DNA of 64,000 bases. Origin: DATMER01 sp963844885 (GTDB taxonomy: Bacteria; Acidobacteriota; Thermoanaerobaculia; Multivoradales; UBA5704). The notes beneath the pieces are model-generated. The model made no database searches. It worked only from the letters and a program-made list of their open reading frames with translations, and was not told where the DNA came from. Numbering within the stretch: position 1 is the first letter of the stretch; each line of letters begins with the position of its first letter. The stretch is taken from positions 142,606-206,605 of the forward strand of contig CAWJQA010000009.1 of assembly GCA_963844885.1 (NCBI GenBank). The letters are read 5' to 3'. Position numbers and translations under genes: made by a program. Positions 49,290 to 57,391 of this stretch are shown here, in pieces.

Positions 49290-50652
49290 ACCTGCCCGCC
49301 GGTCCGGCCCAGGCTGCGACGATCCGCCGCAGCCGTTCCACCCCCCGGTCGAGCTCGTCGAGGGGGATGCGCTCGTCCGGTCCGTGGATGCCCTTGAGGT
49401 CGTCGCCGCCCACGGCGAAGGGAGCGACGCCATAGGCCGGTATGCCCCGTTCCCGAAAGTACCGGGAGTCGGTGAAGCCCGGCACGAAGGTCGGGACGAC
49501 CGGCGCGTCGGCGGTCAGAACCTGCTGGAAAGCGCCGTAGAGCCGGCCGGTGACCGGGGACGGCGGCACCGGCGGCGAGGTCACCAGAACCTTCACCTCG
49601 AAGCCTTTGCCGAGCGCCTCTTTGATCCCGGCGAGGAAGGCCTGGGTATCGGTGTCGGGGAGCAGCCGGATGTCGACCAAGGCCGTGGCGCGCTCGGGGA
49701 CGACATTGATCCTCTCGCCACCGCGCAGGACCGTCACCTGGACGGTGTCGAGGAACAGGTTGGCCATGCCGGGGAGCAGGAACTCGCTCGGCCCTTCGGG
49801 CTTCACGACGTCGTCGATGTGACCCAGGATGCGCTTCCAGTAGTCGTTGTGCAGCGGCGCGATGGCCTGCACGTACTGGCGCGCGGCGGGGCTGACCCGC
49901 CAGCGCTCCGGCCGCTGGAGCAGCCGCGCGAGCCCCTCGACGAGCTGGTGGGTGGCGCTCTCGGGGTTGAGGCCCGAAGCGTGGCCGCCGCGTCCCGAGG
50001 CCGCGACCTCCAGCCAGAGCGGACGCTTCTGGGCCACTTCGATCCCCCACCAGAGCAGCCGGCCGTTGGCGGTCTGCGCGCGCCCGCCTTCGCCCAGCAC
50101 CGCCTCCGCTCCCGCGAACATCTCCGGCCGGTGCTCGAGGAGCCACCCGGTGCCTTCGATGCCGCCGTTCTCCTCGTCGGCCACGGCCAGGTAGACCACG
50201 TCGTGCTCGATGGGGACCCGGCGCCGCTTCAGGTCGACGAACGCCGCCAGCTCGGCGATGCCGAGGCTCTTGTCGTCGAGAGCGCCGCGGCCCCAGAGGC
50301 GCCCCTCGCGGACCTCGCCGGAGAACGGCGGCGCGGTCCAGCCGGGCCCGGGGCTCACCACGTCCATGTGGTGGAGAAGGACGAGCGCCCGCTTGTCGCT
50401 GCGGGGCGAGGAGAGGCGGGCCCAGAGGCTGGCTCGGCCGTTCGCCGTGCGGGCCACGTGAACCGGGATCCCCTCGCGCCGGAGGATCTGCGCCAGGTAC
50501 GCGGCGGACAGATGCTCCCGGCCGGGCGGATTGGTGGTGTCGATGCGCAAATAGCCCTGCAGCCAGAGGCCGGCCTCGGACAGCTCCGGGGGATTGCCGG
50601 CGGCCAGCAGGAAGGCGGCCAGCGAAGCGAGGACCAGGGTTCTTCGAAGCAT
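49288..50652 (-). CDS. M20-family metallopeptidase, secreted
   Basis: 454 residues. Signal peptide about 1-19 (LVLASLAAFLLAAG). Zinc/catalytic motifs: ALVLLHHMDVVSPG, GRGALDDKSLG and VADEENGGIEG, with a dimerisation domain having ASGRGGHASG and a final PAYGVAPFAVGGDDLKGIHG, whose last His is typical. It belongs to the dipeptidase/carboxypeptidase group of M20 (ArgE/CPG2-like). Its stop codon is inside an upstream activator site of the pilin at 49142. It has the same gene-operator-pilin order as the M20 gene at 53071. Confidence 0.92.
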   Translation of the reverse strand: MLRRTLVLASLAAFLLAAGNPPELSEAGLWLQGYLRIDTTNPPGREHLSAAYLAQILRREGIPVHVARTANGRASLWARLSSPRSDKRALVLLHHMDVVSPGPGWTAPPFSGEVREGRLWGRGALDDKSLGIAELAAFVDLKRRRVPIEHDVVYLAVADEENGGIEGTGWLLEHRPEMFAGAEAVLGEGGRAQTANGRLLWWGIEVAQKRPLWLEVAASGRGGHASGLNPESATHQLVEGLARLLQRPERWRVSPAARQYVQAIAPLHNDYWKRILGHIDDVVKPEGPSEFLLPGMANLFLDTVQVTVLRGGERINVVPERATALVDIRLLPDTDTQAFLAGIKEALGKGFEVKVLVTSPPVPPSPVTGRLYGAFQQVLTADAPVVPTFVPGFTDSRYFRERGIPAYGVAPFAVGGDDLKGIHGPDERIPLDELDRGVERLRRIVAAWAGPAGR

Positions 50653-50676
50653 CGGGACGTGTATCCAAGTTTAAAA

Positions 50677-50711
50677 CAAAAAAAGAGGGCGCCACCAACC
50701 GGAGGCGCCCC
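50677..50711 (-). terminator. Intrinsic terminator of the first tandem pilin
   Basis: On the minus strand a GC hairpin GGGCGCCTCC / GGTGGCGCCC-type stem (50687-50710) is followed by CTCTTTTTTT. The same hairpin follows the other two tandem pilins. Confidence 0.9.
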
Positions 50712-50748
50712 TATCGACGAGGAAATACCGGTTCGCTGCGGCGTACCG

Positions 50749-51273
50749 CTAGTTCTTCTGCGGCCAGCGAACAAAGAAACCGTCGGCCCAGACGATGTCC
50801 TGGTCGTAGTTCGTCGGATCGAACGAGGTCACCGAGTAGGTGCCCGAGCCCTCGGCCGTCTTGTTGCGGCCCAGGCTGCGGATCGCCATGACGGTCGCGG
50901 CGAGCGGGTTCGCCGTGTTCAGGTAGAAGTCGTAAGGCGTCTTCCAGCCGTCGGCGCCCGGAACGTCCTGCATGTACTGCGGCACCAGCACGCTGCCCAC
51001 CTGCGCCGCCGTCAGGGACGTGCCGTAGGAGGCAAGGACCACGTCCGAGGCCGCGGCGCCGGCCGCGGCCGCGCCGACCTGGTCGGTCAGCCAGGAAAAC
51101 ATCGCCGTGCCGGTATTCCGGATGTCCGCTACGGTCCGCTTCTGCTTCGCCTTCTGAAGGGCGTCGAGGAAGTTCGGGATCAACAGCGCCGCAATGATGC
51201 CGATGATGGCCACCACGATCAGCAGCTCAATCAGCGTAAAGCCCTTCTGACGGTTCCGCATTCTGCTCAACAT
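50749..51273 (-). CDS. Type IV pilin, tandem copy 1
   Basis: 174 residues. Leader MLSRMRNRQKG cut before F12, then FTLIELLIVVAIIGIIAALL. The head domain is rich in Ala/Gly (DQVGAAAAGAAASDVVLASY), with NKTAEGSGTYSVTSFDP and an end DGFFVRWPQKN. No disulfide cysteine pair is present. It is identical to copy 2 except for Met5/Ile. It has its own sigma-54 promoter, activator sites and terminator, so each copy is a separate unit. Probably a major pilin. Confidence 0.95.
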   Translation of the reverse strand: MLSRMRNRQKGFTLIELLIVVAIIGIIAALLIPNFLDALQKAKQKRTVADIRNTGTAMFSWLTDQVGAAAAGAAASDVVLASYGTSLTAAQVGSVLVPQYMQDVPGADGWKTPYDFYLNTANPLAATVMAIRSLGRNKTAEGSGTYSVTSFDPTNYDQDIVWADGFFVRWPQKN

Positions 51274-51342
51274 GTAACGTCTCCTCCGGCCTTCCGGCCA
51301 AATTCGCCCAATGAGCTCAAGGATGTTGATTTACAGGGTACT

Positions 51343-51357
51343 GCACGGCGGATGCCA
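51343..51357 (-). promoter_or_regulatory. Sigma-54 promoter of tandem pilin 1
   Basis: Minus strand TGGCATC-CGCC-GTGC: GG and GC at the sigma-54 spacing, 70 bases before the ATG, leaving a leader RNA of about 58 bases. The copies at pilins 2 and 3 keep the same TGGCATC box and the same spacing. Confidence 0.82.
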
Positions 51358-51390
51358 GGCCTGTCCCCCTCTACAGGGTTCGTCAAACTC

Positions 51391-51435
51391 GACAACCAGT
51401 GTCAAATTGACCCTCAACGGCTGACAACGGCTGTC
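51391..51435 (-). promoter_or_regulatory. Two activator-type dyads upstream of pilin 1
   Basis: GACA-ACCAG-TGTC at 51391-51403 and GACA-ACGGC-TGTC at 51423-51435, both perfect in the half-sites, 32 bases apart centre to centre (about three helical turns), 34 bases above the -24 box. TGTC half-sites are those known for PilR. Confidence 0.75.
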
Positions 51436-51460
51436 ATAACGATTGACCTGATTCGAGGAC

Positions 51461-51493
51461 AAAAAAGGGGGCGCCACCAACCGGAGGCGCCCC
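51461..51493 (-). terminator. Intrinsic terminator of tandem pilin 2
   Basis: On the minus strand, a GGGGCGCCTCCGG / GGTGGCGCCCCC hairpin ending in a T run (AAAAAA at 51461-51466 on the plus strand). It is essentially the same sequence as the terminators at 50677 and 52301. Confidence 0.9.
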
Positions 51494-51530
51494 ATCTGAG
51501 GAGGGAGTGTTGGCTTGCTGCGTTGTGCTG

Positions 51531-52055
51531 CTAGTTCTTCTGCGGCCAGCGGACGAAGAAGCCGTCGGCCCAGACGATGTCCTGGTCGTAGTTCGTCGGA
51601 TCGAACGAGGTCACCGAGTAGGTGCCCGAGCCCTCGGCCGTCTTGTTGCGGCCCAGGCTGCGGATCGCCATGACGGTCGCGGCGAGCGGGTTCGCCGTGT
51701 TCAGGTAGAAGTCGTAGGGCGTCTTCCAGCCGTCGGCGCCCGGGACGTCCTGCATGTACTGCGGCACCAGCACGCTGCCCACCTGCGCCGCCGTCAGGGA
51801 CGTGCCGTAGGAGGCAAGAACGACGTCCGAGGCTGCGGCGCCGGCCGCGGCCGCGCCGACCTGGTCGGTCAGCCAGGAGAACATCGCCGTACCGGTGTTG
51901 CGGATGTCGGCCACGGTCCGCTTCTGCTTCGCCTTCTGCAGGGCATCCAGGAAGTTCGGGATCAACAGCGCCGCGATGATGCCGATGATGGCCACCACGA
52001 TCAGCAGCTCGATCAGCGTGAAGCCCTTCTGACGGTTCCGGATTCGGCTCAACAT
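51531..52055 (-). CDS. Type IV pilin, tandem copy 2
   Basis: 174 residues. The ATG at 52055 is preferred over that at 52064 because GGAGGAG lies 9 bases upstream of it. Leader MLSRIRNRQKG, cleavage before F12, E16 (mature E5) present. The protein is identical to copy 1 apart from Ile5, while silent differences in the DNA are few, which suggests recent duplication or gene conversion. It has separate sigma-54 promoter, activator sites and terminator. Confidence 0.95.
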   Translation of the reverse strand: MLSRIRNRQKGFTLIELLIVVAIIGIIAALLIPNFLDALQKAKQKRTVADIRNTGTAMFSWLTDQVGAAAAGAAASDVVLASYGTSLTAAQVGSVLVPQYMQDVPGADGWKTPYDFYLNTANPLAATVMAIRSLGRNKTAEGSGTYSVTSFDPTNYDQDIVWADGFFVRWPQKN

Positions 52056-52128
52056 GACTTGCATCTCCTCCAGGACTTGCCCTGGTTGAATTTACCCCTT
52101 GGGGTCTTACGGTTGCCGGTTTTATACA

Positions 52129-52143
52129 GCAGGGTCGATGCCA
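52129..52143 (-). promoter_or_regulatory. Sigma-54 promoter of tandem pilin 2
   Basis: Minus strand TGGCATC-GACC-CTGC, GG and GC at the sigma-54 spacing, 74 bases before the ATG. Confidence 0.82.
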
Positions 52144-52197
52144 TGGTACCGACGGCCGCAAGTATCTGATTCCATTGGATCAGTATTTTTTGAACCC

Positions 52198-52242
52198 GAC
52201 AAAAATTGCCAGTGGCTCCAGAACCGGATGACATCGGTTGCC
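52198..52242 (-). promoter_or_regulatory. Two weaker activator-type dyads upstream of pilin 2
   Basis: GACA-AAAAT-TGCC at 52198-52210 and GACA-TCGGT-TGCC at 52230-52242, 32 bases apart centre to centre. Each has one T-to-C change in the second half-site, the same in both, so pilin 2 may be less strongly activated. The 315-base gap between pilins 2 and 3 holds only these sites, the promoter and a terminator. Confidence 0.6.
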
Positions 52243-52300
52243 ACCCCGGCCGTCCTCGATCAGGGACACTCGAGGCTTGGCGGAAAGAAGCAGCCGGAAC

Positions 52301-52333
52301 AAAAAAAGAGGCGCCACCAACCGGAGGCGCCCC
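52301..52333 (-). terminator. Intrinsic terminator of tandem pilin 3
   Basis: On the minus strand, a GGGGCGCCTCCGG / GGTGGCGCC hairpin followed by a T run (AAAAAAA at 52301-52307 on the plus strand), conserved with those of copies 1 and 2. Confidence 0.9.
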
Positions 52334-52370
52334 GACTGAGGAGGGAGTGTTGGTCTACTGCGTTGTGCTG

Positions 52371-52895
52371 TTAGTTCTTCTGCGGCCAGCGGACGAAGAA
52401 GCCGTCGGCCCAGACGATGTCCTGGTCGTAGTTCGTCGGATCGAACGAGGTCACCGAATAGGTGCCCGAACCCTCGGCCGTCTTGTTGCGGCCCAGGCTG
52501 CGGATGGCCATGACGTTCGCGGCCAGCGGGTTCGCCGTATTCAGGTAGAAATCGTAGGGCGTCTTCCAGCCGTCGGCGCCCGGGACGTCCTGCATGTACT
52601 GCGGCACCAGCACGCTGCCCACCTGCGCCGCCGTCAGGGCGGTGCCGTAGGAGCTGAGGACGACGTCCGAAGCCGCGGCGCCGGCCGCGGCGGCGCCGAC
52701 CTGGTCGGTCAGCCACGAAAACATCGCGGTGCCGGTATTCCGAATGTCGGCCACGGTCCGCTTCTGCTTCGCCTTCTGAAGGGCGTCGAGGAAGTTGGGG
52801 ATCAGCAGCGCCGCGATGATGCCGATGATGGCCACCACGATCAGCAGCTCGATCAGCGTGAAGCCCTTCTGACGGTTCCGGATTCTGCTCAACAT
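52371..52895 (-). CDS. Type IV pilin, tandem copy 3
   Basis: 174 residues from the ATG at 52895 with GGGAGGAG upstream. Same leader and helix as copies 1 and 2. It differs at a few head-domain positions (SSYGTAL for ASYGTSL, LAANVMAIR for LAATVMAIR), so it is the most diverged of the three tandem copies. The flanking regulatory elements are complete. It is first in the series, downstream of the M20 peptidase gene ending at 53071. Confidence 0.95.
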   Translation of the reverse strand: MLSRIRNRQKGFTLIELLIVVAIIGIIAALLIPNFLDALQKAKQKRTVADIRNTGTAMFSWLTDQVGAAAAGAAASDVVLSSYGTALTAAQVGSVLVPQYMQDVPGADGWKTPYDFYLNTANPLAANVMAIRSLGRNKTAEGSGTYSVTSFDPTNYDQDIVWADGFFVRWPQKN

Positions 52896-52968
52896 AGGGT
52901 TCTCCTCCCTGGTTTCCAATGTTCTGGCCCCGTCCTAGGGGACCGTCGCTCGTTCGGTTCCTTGAATA

Positions 52969-52983
52969 GCAGGCCCGATGCCA
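52969..52983 (-). promoter_or_regulatory. Sigma-54 promoter of tandem pilin 3
   Basis: Minus strand TGGCATC-GGGC-CTGC, GG and GC at the sigma-54 spacing, 74 bases before the ATG. Confidence 0.82.
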
Positions 52984-53026
52984 ACCCGTAAACCATTGAA
53001 TATACGGGTTTTTCTCTTCACGGCCG

Positions 53027-53072
53027 GACACAAAGTGTCAGCGCCGGCTCGGCGTGGGTGACACCGGTTGTC
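53027..53072 (-). promoter_or_regulatory. Two activator-type dyads upstream of pilin 3
   Basis: GACA-CAAAG-TGTC at 53027-53039 and GACA-CCGGT-TGTC at 53060-53072, both perfect, 33 bases apart centre to centre. The distal site shares TGTCA with the TGA stop of the M20 peptidase gene, exactly as at the operon-head pilin. Confidence 0.75.
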
Positions 53073-54516
53073 AGCCCGTTGTTTTCTCGCCGAGAATCAG
53101 CCTGCGGACCAGATCGCGGTAGACCTCGACCCCCTCCACGAACCCCGGCAGGGCGAAGCGCTCGTTCGCCTTGTCGACCTGCAGGGTGTCGGTGTTCATG
53201 ATGAGGAAGGGGGAGAAGCCATAGGACGGGATCCCGGCCGCGCGGAAGAAGCGGGAGTCGGTCGCGGTCCACGGCAGGAAGTAGGGGCCGGAGGGCGCCT
53301 CGGGGTAGTGGTCCTTGAGCGTCGCGGTGATCTGCCGGAACACCGGGTGGTCGACGGGGCTGCCGTGGTTGACGGCGGGCGGCGCGTCGATGGTCCAGGA
53401 GAGGCCGTGGAGCATCCAGGCCGGCACCAGCTTCGGCAGCTCCTCCTCCAGCTTCGCACCCGGCAGGAGGTGGATCTTGATCAGGAGCTGCCAGCCGCCG
53501 CCCGGGGCCTCCTCGGGCCTGAACGGCACCGCTTCGTTGCGGAACATCGAGCGCAGGTAGTCCGGCAGCTTGTGGAACGACGCCTGGCTCGCAATCGTGG
53601 CGTCCGGATCGGCGAGAAGGTCACGCAGCTCCTGGCGGTCACGGGTGGGGCCGTAGACCTTCAGGGCTTCCCTTACTTCGGGGATGACGCGGAGGTCGGT
53701 TTCGGTGAAGCCGGTCTCTTTCAAGGTGCTGCGGAGCTGGTCGAGCGGCTCGCGGGTCTCGCTGCAGACGAGGAGGTCGACGTAGCGCTTCTGGGCGACC
53801 TCGGTGCCCCAGAACTTGATGTCGTCCCGGGCCCGCGCCTCGACCACGCCGCCTTCGGTGAGGACGGCCCAGAAGTCCCGGACCATCTCCGGGTGCTCGC
53901 GCAGGATGCGGCGCACCCCCAGGCGGCTCCCCCTCTCCTCGCTGCTGGTCGCCAGGAAGAGGACGGAGCGCGCGAGGGGTTTGCCGCTCGCCTTGAGGTC
54001 GGCCATGGCCAGGAGCTGGGCCACGGCCACGCTCTTCATGTCGAACACGCCGCGGCCATAGATCCAGGGCGATTCGACAAAGGCTTCGAACGGCGGATGG
54101 AACCACTCGGCCGGGTCGACCTTCTCCACGTCGATGTGGTTGTGGAGGACGAGCGGGTGAGGGTCCTTCCCTGCGAGGAGGGCGTAGAGGTTGGCCTTGC
54201 GCTTGCCTACGATCTCGATGCGGGTGGGGATGCCCGCCTTCTCCAGCCGGGCGGCGAGGAACCGGGCGCCGGCCACCTCGTCGCCCGTGGCTTCGCTGGT
54301 GTCGATCCGCACGTACTCGCGCAGGAGCTGGACCTCCGGCAGGCTCAGGTAGTCCACCTTGGCCCAGCGGTCCAGGACGCCGGACCGCAGCGGCCGGTTC
54401 AGGAAGGTGACGAGCACCCAGGCGATCCCTCCGATGAGGAGGAGGCTCCCGTAGAGGGCGGCGCGTGCGGCCATCCGCCGTCGGCGCTGAAAGGGGGTCC
54501 AGGTCTTCTTCGACAT
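53071..54516 (-). CDS. M20-family metallopeptidase, membrane-anchored
   Basis: 481 residues from the ATG at 54516; an open frame runs further upstream, but it crosses the divergent gene and is not credible. One membrane segment (about 17-38, LYGSLLLIGGIAWVLVTFL) should anchor it with the enzyme outside. Zinc motifs: PLVLHNHIDVEKVDP, GRGVFDMKS and ATSSEERGS. The protein is longer in the middle (about 260-330) than the enzyme at 49288. Probably an aminoacylase/carboxypeptidase-like M20 enzyme with unknown substrate. It is divergent from the gene at 54547. Confidence 0.92.
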   Translation of the reverse strand: MSKKTWTPFQRRRRMAARAALYGSLLLIGGIAWVLVTFLNRPLRSGVLDRWAKVDYLSLPEVQLLREYVRIDTSEATGDEVAGARFLAARLEKAGIPTRIEIVGKRKANLYALLAGKDPHPLVLHNHIDVEKVDPAEWFHPPFEAFVESPWIYGRGVFDMKSVAVAQLLAMADLKASGKPLARSVLFLATSSEERGSRLGVRRILREHPEMVRDFWAVLTEGGVVEARARDDIKFWGTEVAQKRYVDLLVCSETREPLDQLRSTLKETGFTETDLRVIPEVREALKVYGPTRDRQELRDLLADPDATIASQASFHKLPDYLRSMFRNEAVPFRPEEAPGGGWQLLIKIHLLPGAKLEEELPKLVPAWMLHGLSWTIDAPPAVNHGSPVDHPVFRQITATLKDHYPEAPSGPYFLPWTATDSRFFRAAGIPSYGFSPFLIMNTDTLQVDKANERFALPGFVEGVEVYRDLVRRLILGEKTTG

Positions 54517-54546
54517 GAGCGGGGATGATACTAGGTCAATCAGGTT

Positions 54547-56271
54547 GTGTATGCTCACCGGCGGACGAACCTCATCTTGAACGCGATCCCCGAAACCACG
54601 CCTCCGGACCGCCCGGACCGCCCGGACCAGATACCCCGCTGGCTGTTCCCGGCCGCGGCCGTGGCGTGCCTCGCCTATCTCGGCGCCGAGCTCTTCCTGG
54701 TCGGAGGCCTCGGCTTTCCGCTGGACGACTCCTGGATCCACCTCCAGTTCGCGCGCAACCTGGCCGCGGGAAAGGGTCTCTCGTACAACCCCGGCGAGCT
54801 GGTCACCGGCTCGACCGCGCCGCTCTGGACGGCCCTGCTCTCGGTCCTCTTCCTCTTGCCCGGGCCGCCCGGAATTGTCGTCGCGTGGACCAAGCTGCTC
54901 GGGATCGCCTTTCACCTCGCCGGGGTATCGGCCACCTGGCGCCTCGGCCGGGAGCTGGGGCTCGGCCGCGGTCTGGCCGGCCTCGCCGCCGTGCTGATGC
55001 TGACCACTTCCTGGCTGGTCTGGTCGGCCCTGTCCGGGATGGAGGTGCCGCTCTTCATCTTTCTGTCCCTCTCGGGCATCCGCCTCCATCTCCGGGAACG
55101 GGAGCAGCCGGAACGCCCCCCGCTGGCCGCGCCGGTGCTGGCGGTGGCGGCCCTGGCCCGGCCGGAAGGGCTGATGCTGCTGGTGCTCGCCCTGATCGAC
55201 CGGCTGCTGGTGTTCGAACGCAGTGGGGAAGACGGTCCGCTCCTCTGGCGCCGGCCCCCCCTCCGGTCGCTCCGGCCCGTGATCGCGGGCGCGCTGCTGG
55301 CGGTCCTGGCCCTCGCCGGTCCTCTCCTCTTCTACCGTTGGGCCGGCGGCTCGTTCCTCCCGACCACCTTCGGCGCCAAGGGGGGCGGCCTGCGGCAACT
55401 GGTGCCCAACCTCTCATACGTATACACCGTGCTCGGCGTCTGGTTCCGGTCGCAGCCTTTCCTGTCCCTGGTGGCCGGCGCCGGGGTGGTGGCGCTCCTC
55501 GCCCGTCTCGGGACGCGGCGGGACCGGGGTCTCCTGCCGGCCCTGTGGGTGGTGGGCCTGCCGCTGGCCTACTCGATGATGGCGGCCTCGCCCACGAAGC
55601 TGATGGGCAACTTCGGCCGCTACTATTTCCCGCTGATCCCGGTGGTGATCCTCCTCGGCGCCCTGGGTCTGGAGCCGGCGGCGCGCGCGCTCGCCCCGCG
55701 GCCGCAGGAAGAGGGCGGACGAGGGGTCCGGATCCCGCTCGGAGCGCTGCTGGCCGGCGTGATCCTGGCCACGGCTCTTTGGGGATTCGCGCAAGGAGCT
55801 GTGCGGTACGCGCGCAACGTCGCCAATGTCGAGGACAGCGACGTGCGCATCGCCCGCTGGCTCGGCGAGCGCTTGCCGCCGCAGGCCCTGCTGGCGGTCA
55901 ACGACATCGGCGCCATCAAGTTCCTCCTCCCGAACCCGGTCCTGGACCTGGCCGGGATCGCGAACCCGGAGATCCGGGGCGAGGTGTCGCAGCTCGAGGC
56001 CTCCGGCCTGCCGTGGCAGTCCGCCATGGCCGAGGCGATCGCCCGCCGCCGGCCGGACTACGTGGTGGTCTTCCCCAAGTGGTTGACGGGGCTGGACGGC
56101 GACCCCCGCTTCCTGCCGCTCTATCGGCTCAAGATCCCGGACAACATCACGATGGGGGGAGACGAGATCGTGGTCTACGCGACGGCCTGGACCCGGTATC
56201 CATTGATTGATCCCGTTCCCCCTCTCCCCAACCCTCTCCCCCGTGCCGGGGGAGAGGGAGCTTCCCGCTGA
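54547..56271 (+). CDS. Polytopic membrane protein, GT-C-like
   Basis: 574 residues from a GTG at 54547; a TTG at 54577 is also possible. About ten membrane helices. The first loop has GFPLDDSWIHLQFARNLAAG, the acidic pair typical of GT-C glycosyltransferases of the mannosyl/arabinosyl type, followed by GEPGVG-type NPGELVTGSTAPLW. A soluble end carries the strand pattern PDYVVVFPKWLTGL. It is likely to act on a lipid-linked sugar at the outer face of the inner membrane. Its last 16 residues are coded by a palindromic repeat (56218-56259), so the natural end may have been shorter. Confidence 0.8.
   Translation: MYAHRRTNLILNAIPETTPPDRPDRPDQIPRWLFPAAAVACLAYLGAELFLVGGLGFPLDDSWIHLQFARNLAAGKGLSYNPGELVTGSTAPLWTALLSVLFLLPGPPGIVVAWTKLLGIAFHLAGVSATWRLGRELGLGRGLAGLAAVLMLTTSWLVWSALSGMEVPLFIFLSLSGIRLHLREREQPERPPLAAPVLAVAALARPEGLMLLVLALIDRLLVFERSGEDGPLLWRRPPLRSLRPVIAGALLAVLALAGPLLFYRWAGGSFLPTTFGAKGGGLRQLVPNLSYVYTVLGVWFRSQPFLSLVAGAGVVALLARLGTRRDRGLLPALWVVGLPLAYSMMAASPTKLMGNFGRYYFPLIPVVILLGALGLEPAARALAPRPQEEGGRGVRIPLGALLAGVILATALWGFAQGAVRYARNVANVEDSDVRIARWLGERLPPQALLAVNDIGAIKFLLPNPVLDLAGIANPEIRGEVSQLEASGLPWQSAMAEAIARRRPDYVVVFPKWLTGLDGDPRFLPLYRLKIPDNITMGGDEIVVYATAWTRYPLIDPVPPLPNPLPRAGGEGASR
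56218..56259. repeat. Palindromic repeat (CCCTCTCCCC type), second copy
   Basis: Same element as at 33211-33252: CCCTCTCCCCC, GTGCC, GGGGGAGAGGG at 56232-56258, preceded by CCCCCTCTCCCCAA. Here it lies inside the 3' end of a reading frame and just before the aminotransferase gene. Confidence 0.85.
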
Positions 56272-56275
56272 TAGA

Positions 56276-57391
56276 ATGCGCACCGTGAACGTCCCCATCC
56301 TCGACCTGACCCGAGTCCATCGCCGCATCGCGACCCCGCTGGAGGAGCGCTGGCGGCGCACCCTGTCCGAAAGCTCGTTCATCCTGGGCCCGGAGGTCCG
56401 GGAATTCGAGACCGCCTTCGCCGCCTACCTGGGAGTCGAGGCCTGCACCGGCCTCGCCAACGGCACCGACGCGCTGGTGCTCGCGCTCCGCGCCTTGGGG
56501 CTCCGGCCCGGCGACGAGGTGATCGTCCCGTCCTTCTCCTTCTTCGCCACGGCCGAGGCCGTCCTCCTCCTGGGAGGCATGCCGGTCTTCGCGGACGTCG
56601 ATCCCGAAACGCTGAACCTCGACCCCGCGGATGCCGCGCGCCGGGTGACGGAGCGGACCGTGGGTCTCATCCCCGTCCATCTCTATGGCCGGCCGATCGA
56701 CGTAGACGCCACCCTGGCCGTCTGCGACAAGCACGGCCTTTGGATGCTCGAAGACGCGGCCCAGGCGCAGGGCGCGGCCTGGAAGGGCAAGCGGGTGGGC
56801 GGCTTCGGCCGCCTTGCCGCCTGGAGCTTCTACCCGACCAAGAACCTCGGCTGCTTCGGGGATGGCGGCGCCGTCACGGGCAACGACAAGGATCTGGTGG
56901 CCGCCGTTCACCGGCTGGCGAACCACGGCCAGACCAGCCGCTACCATCATGTCGAGGTCGGCACGAACAGCCGCCTCGACAGCCTGCAGGCGGCCGTCCT
57001 CAACTGCCGCCTCGCGCTCCTGGAAGAGGACAACACTCGCCGCCGCGAGCTGGCCTGCCGCTACCACGGCGCCTTCAACGGGGTCGGCGACCTGCGGCTG
57101 ATCCCGGACCCGCCCGGCGCGCTGTCGGTCTACCACCAGTACACGGTCCGGACCTCGCGCCGGGACGAGCTGATGGAGCATCTGAAGTCCCGGGGCATCG
57201 CTTCGGCCGTCCACTACCCGGTGCCGATCCACCACCAGCCCGTCATGCGGAAGCTGGGAGCCGATCCCGGAGGCCTCCCGGTCTCCACGGCCGCGGCGAA
57301 GGAAGTGCTCTGCCTGCCGATCTTCCCCGAGCTGACCGACGAGGAGCACGAGCGGGTCTGCGCGGGGGTGCGGGAGTTTTTCGGGGCGTAA
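56276..57391 (+). CDS. DegT/DnrJ/EryC1-type sugar aminotransferase
   Basis: 371 residues from the ATG at 56276 (MRTVNVPILDL); an open frame runs upstream through the palindromic repeat and is discounted. Family marks: GTDALVLALRALGL, DEVIVPSFSFFATAEA, LEDAAQAQGA, PLP lysine K189 in SFYPTKNLGCFGDGG, and HYPVPIHHQP. These enzymes put an amino group on a nucleotide-linked keto-sugar for O-antigen, pilin-glycan or antibiotic sugars. It is flanked by membrane glycosyltransferase-like genes. Its TAA overlaps the ATG of the next gene. Confidence 0.94.
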   Translation: MRTVNVPILDLTRVHRRIATPLEERWRRTLSESSFILGPEVREFETAFAAYLGVEACTGLANGTDALVLALRALGLRPGDEVIVPSFSFFATAEAVLLLGGMPVFADVDPETLNLDPADAARRVTERTVGLIPVHLYGRPIDVDATLAVCDKHGLWMLEDAAQAQGAAWKGKRVGGFGRLAAWSFYPTKNLGCFGDGGAVTGNDKDLVAAVHRLANHGQTSRYHHVEVGTNSRLDSLQAAVLNCRLALLEEDNTRRRELACRYHGAFNGVGDLRLIPDPPGALSVYHQYTVRTSRRDELMEHLKSRGIASAVHYPVPIHHQPVMRKLGADPGGLPVSTAAAKEVLCLPIFPELTDEEHERVCAGVREFFGA

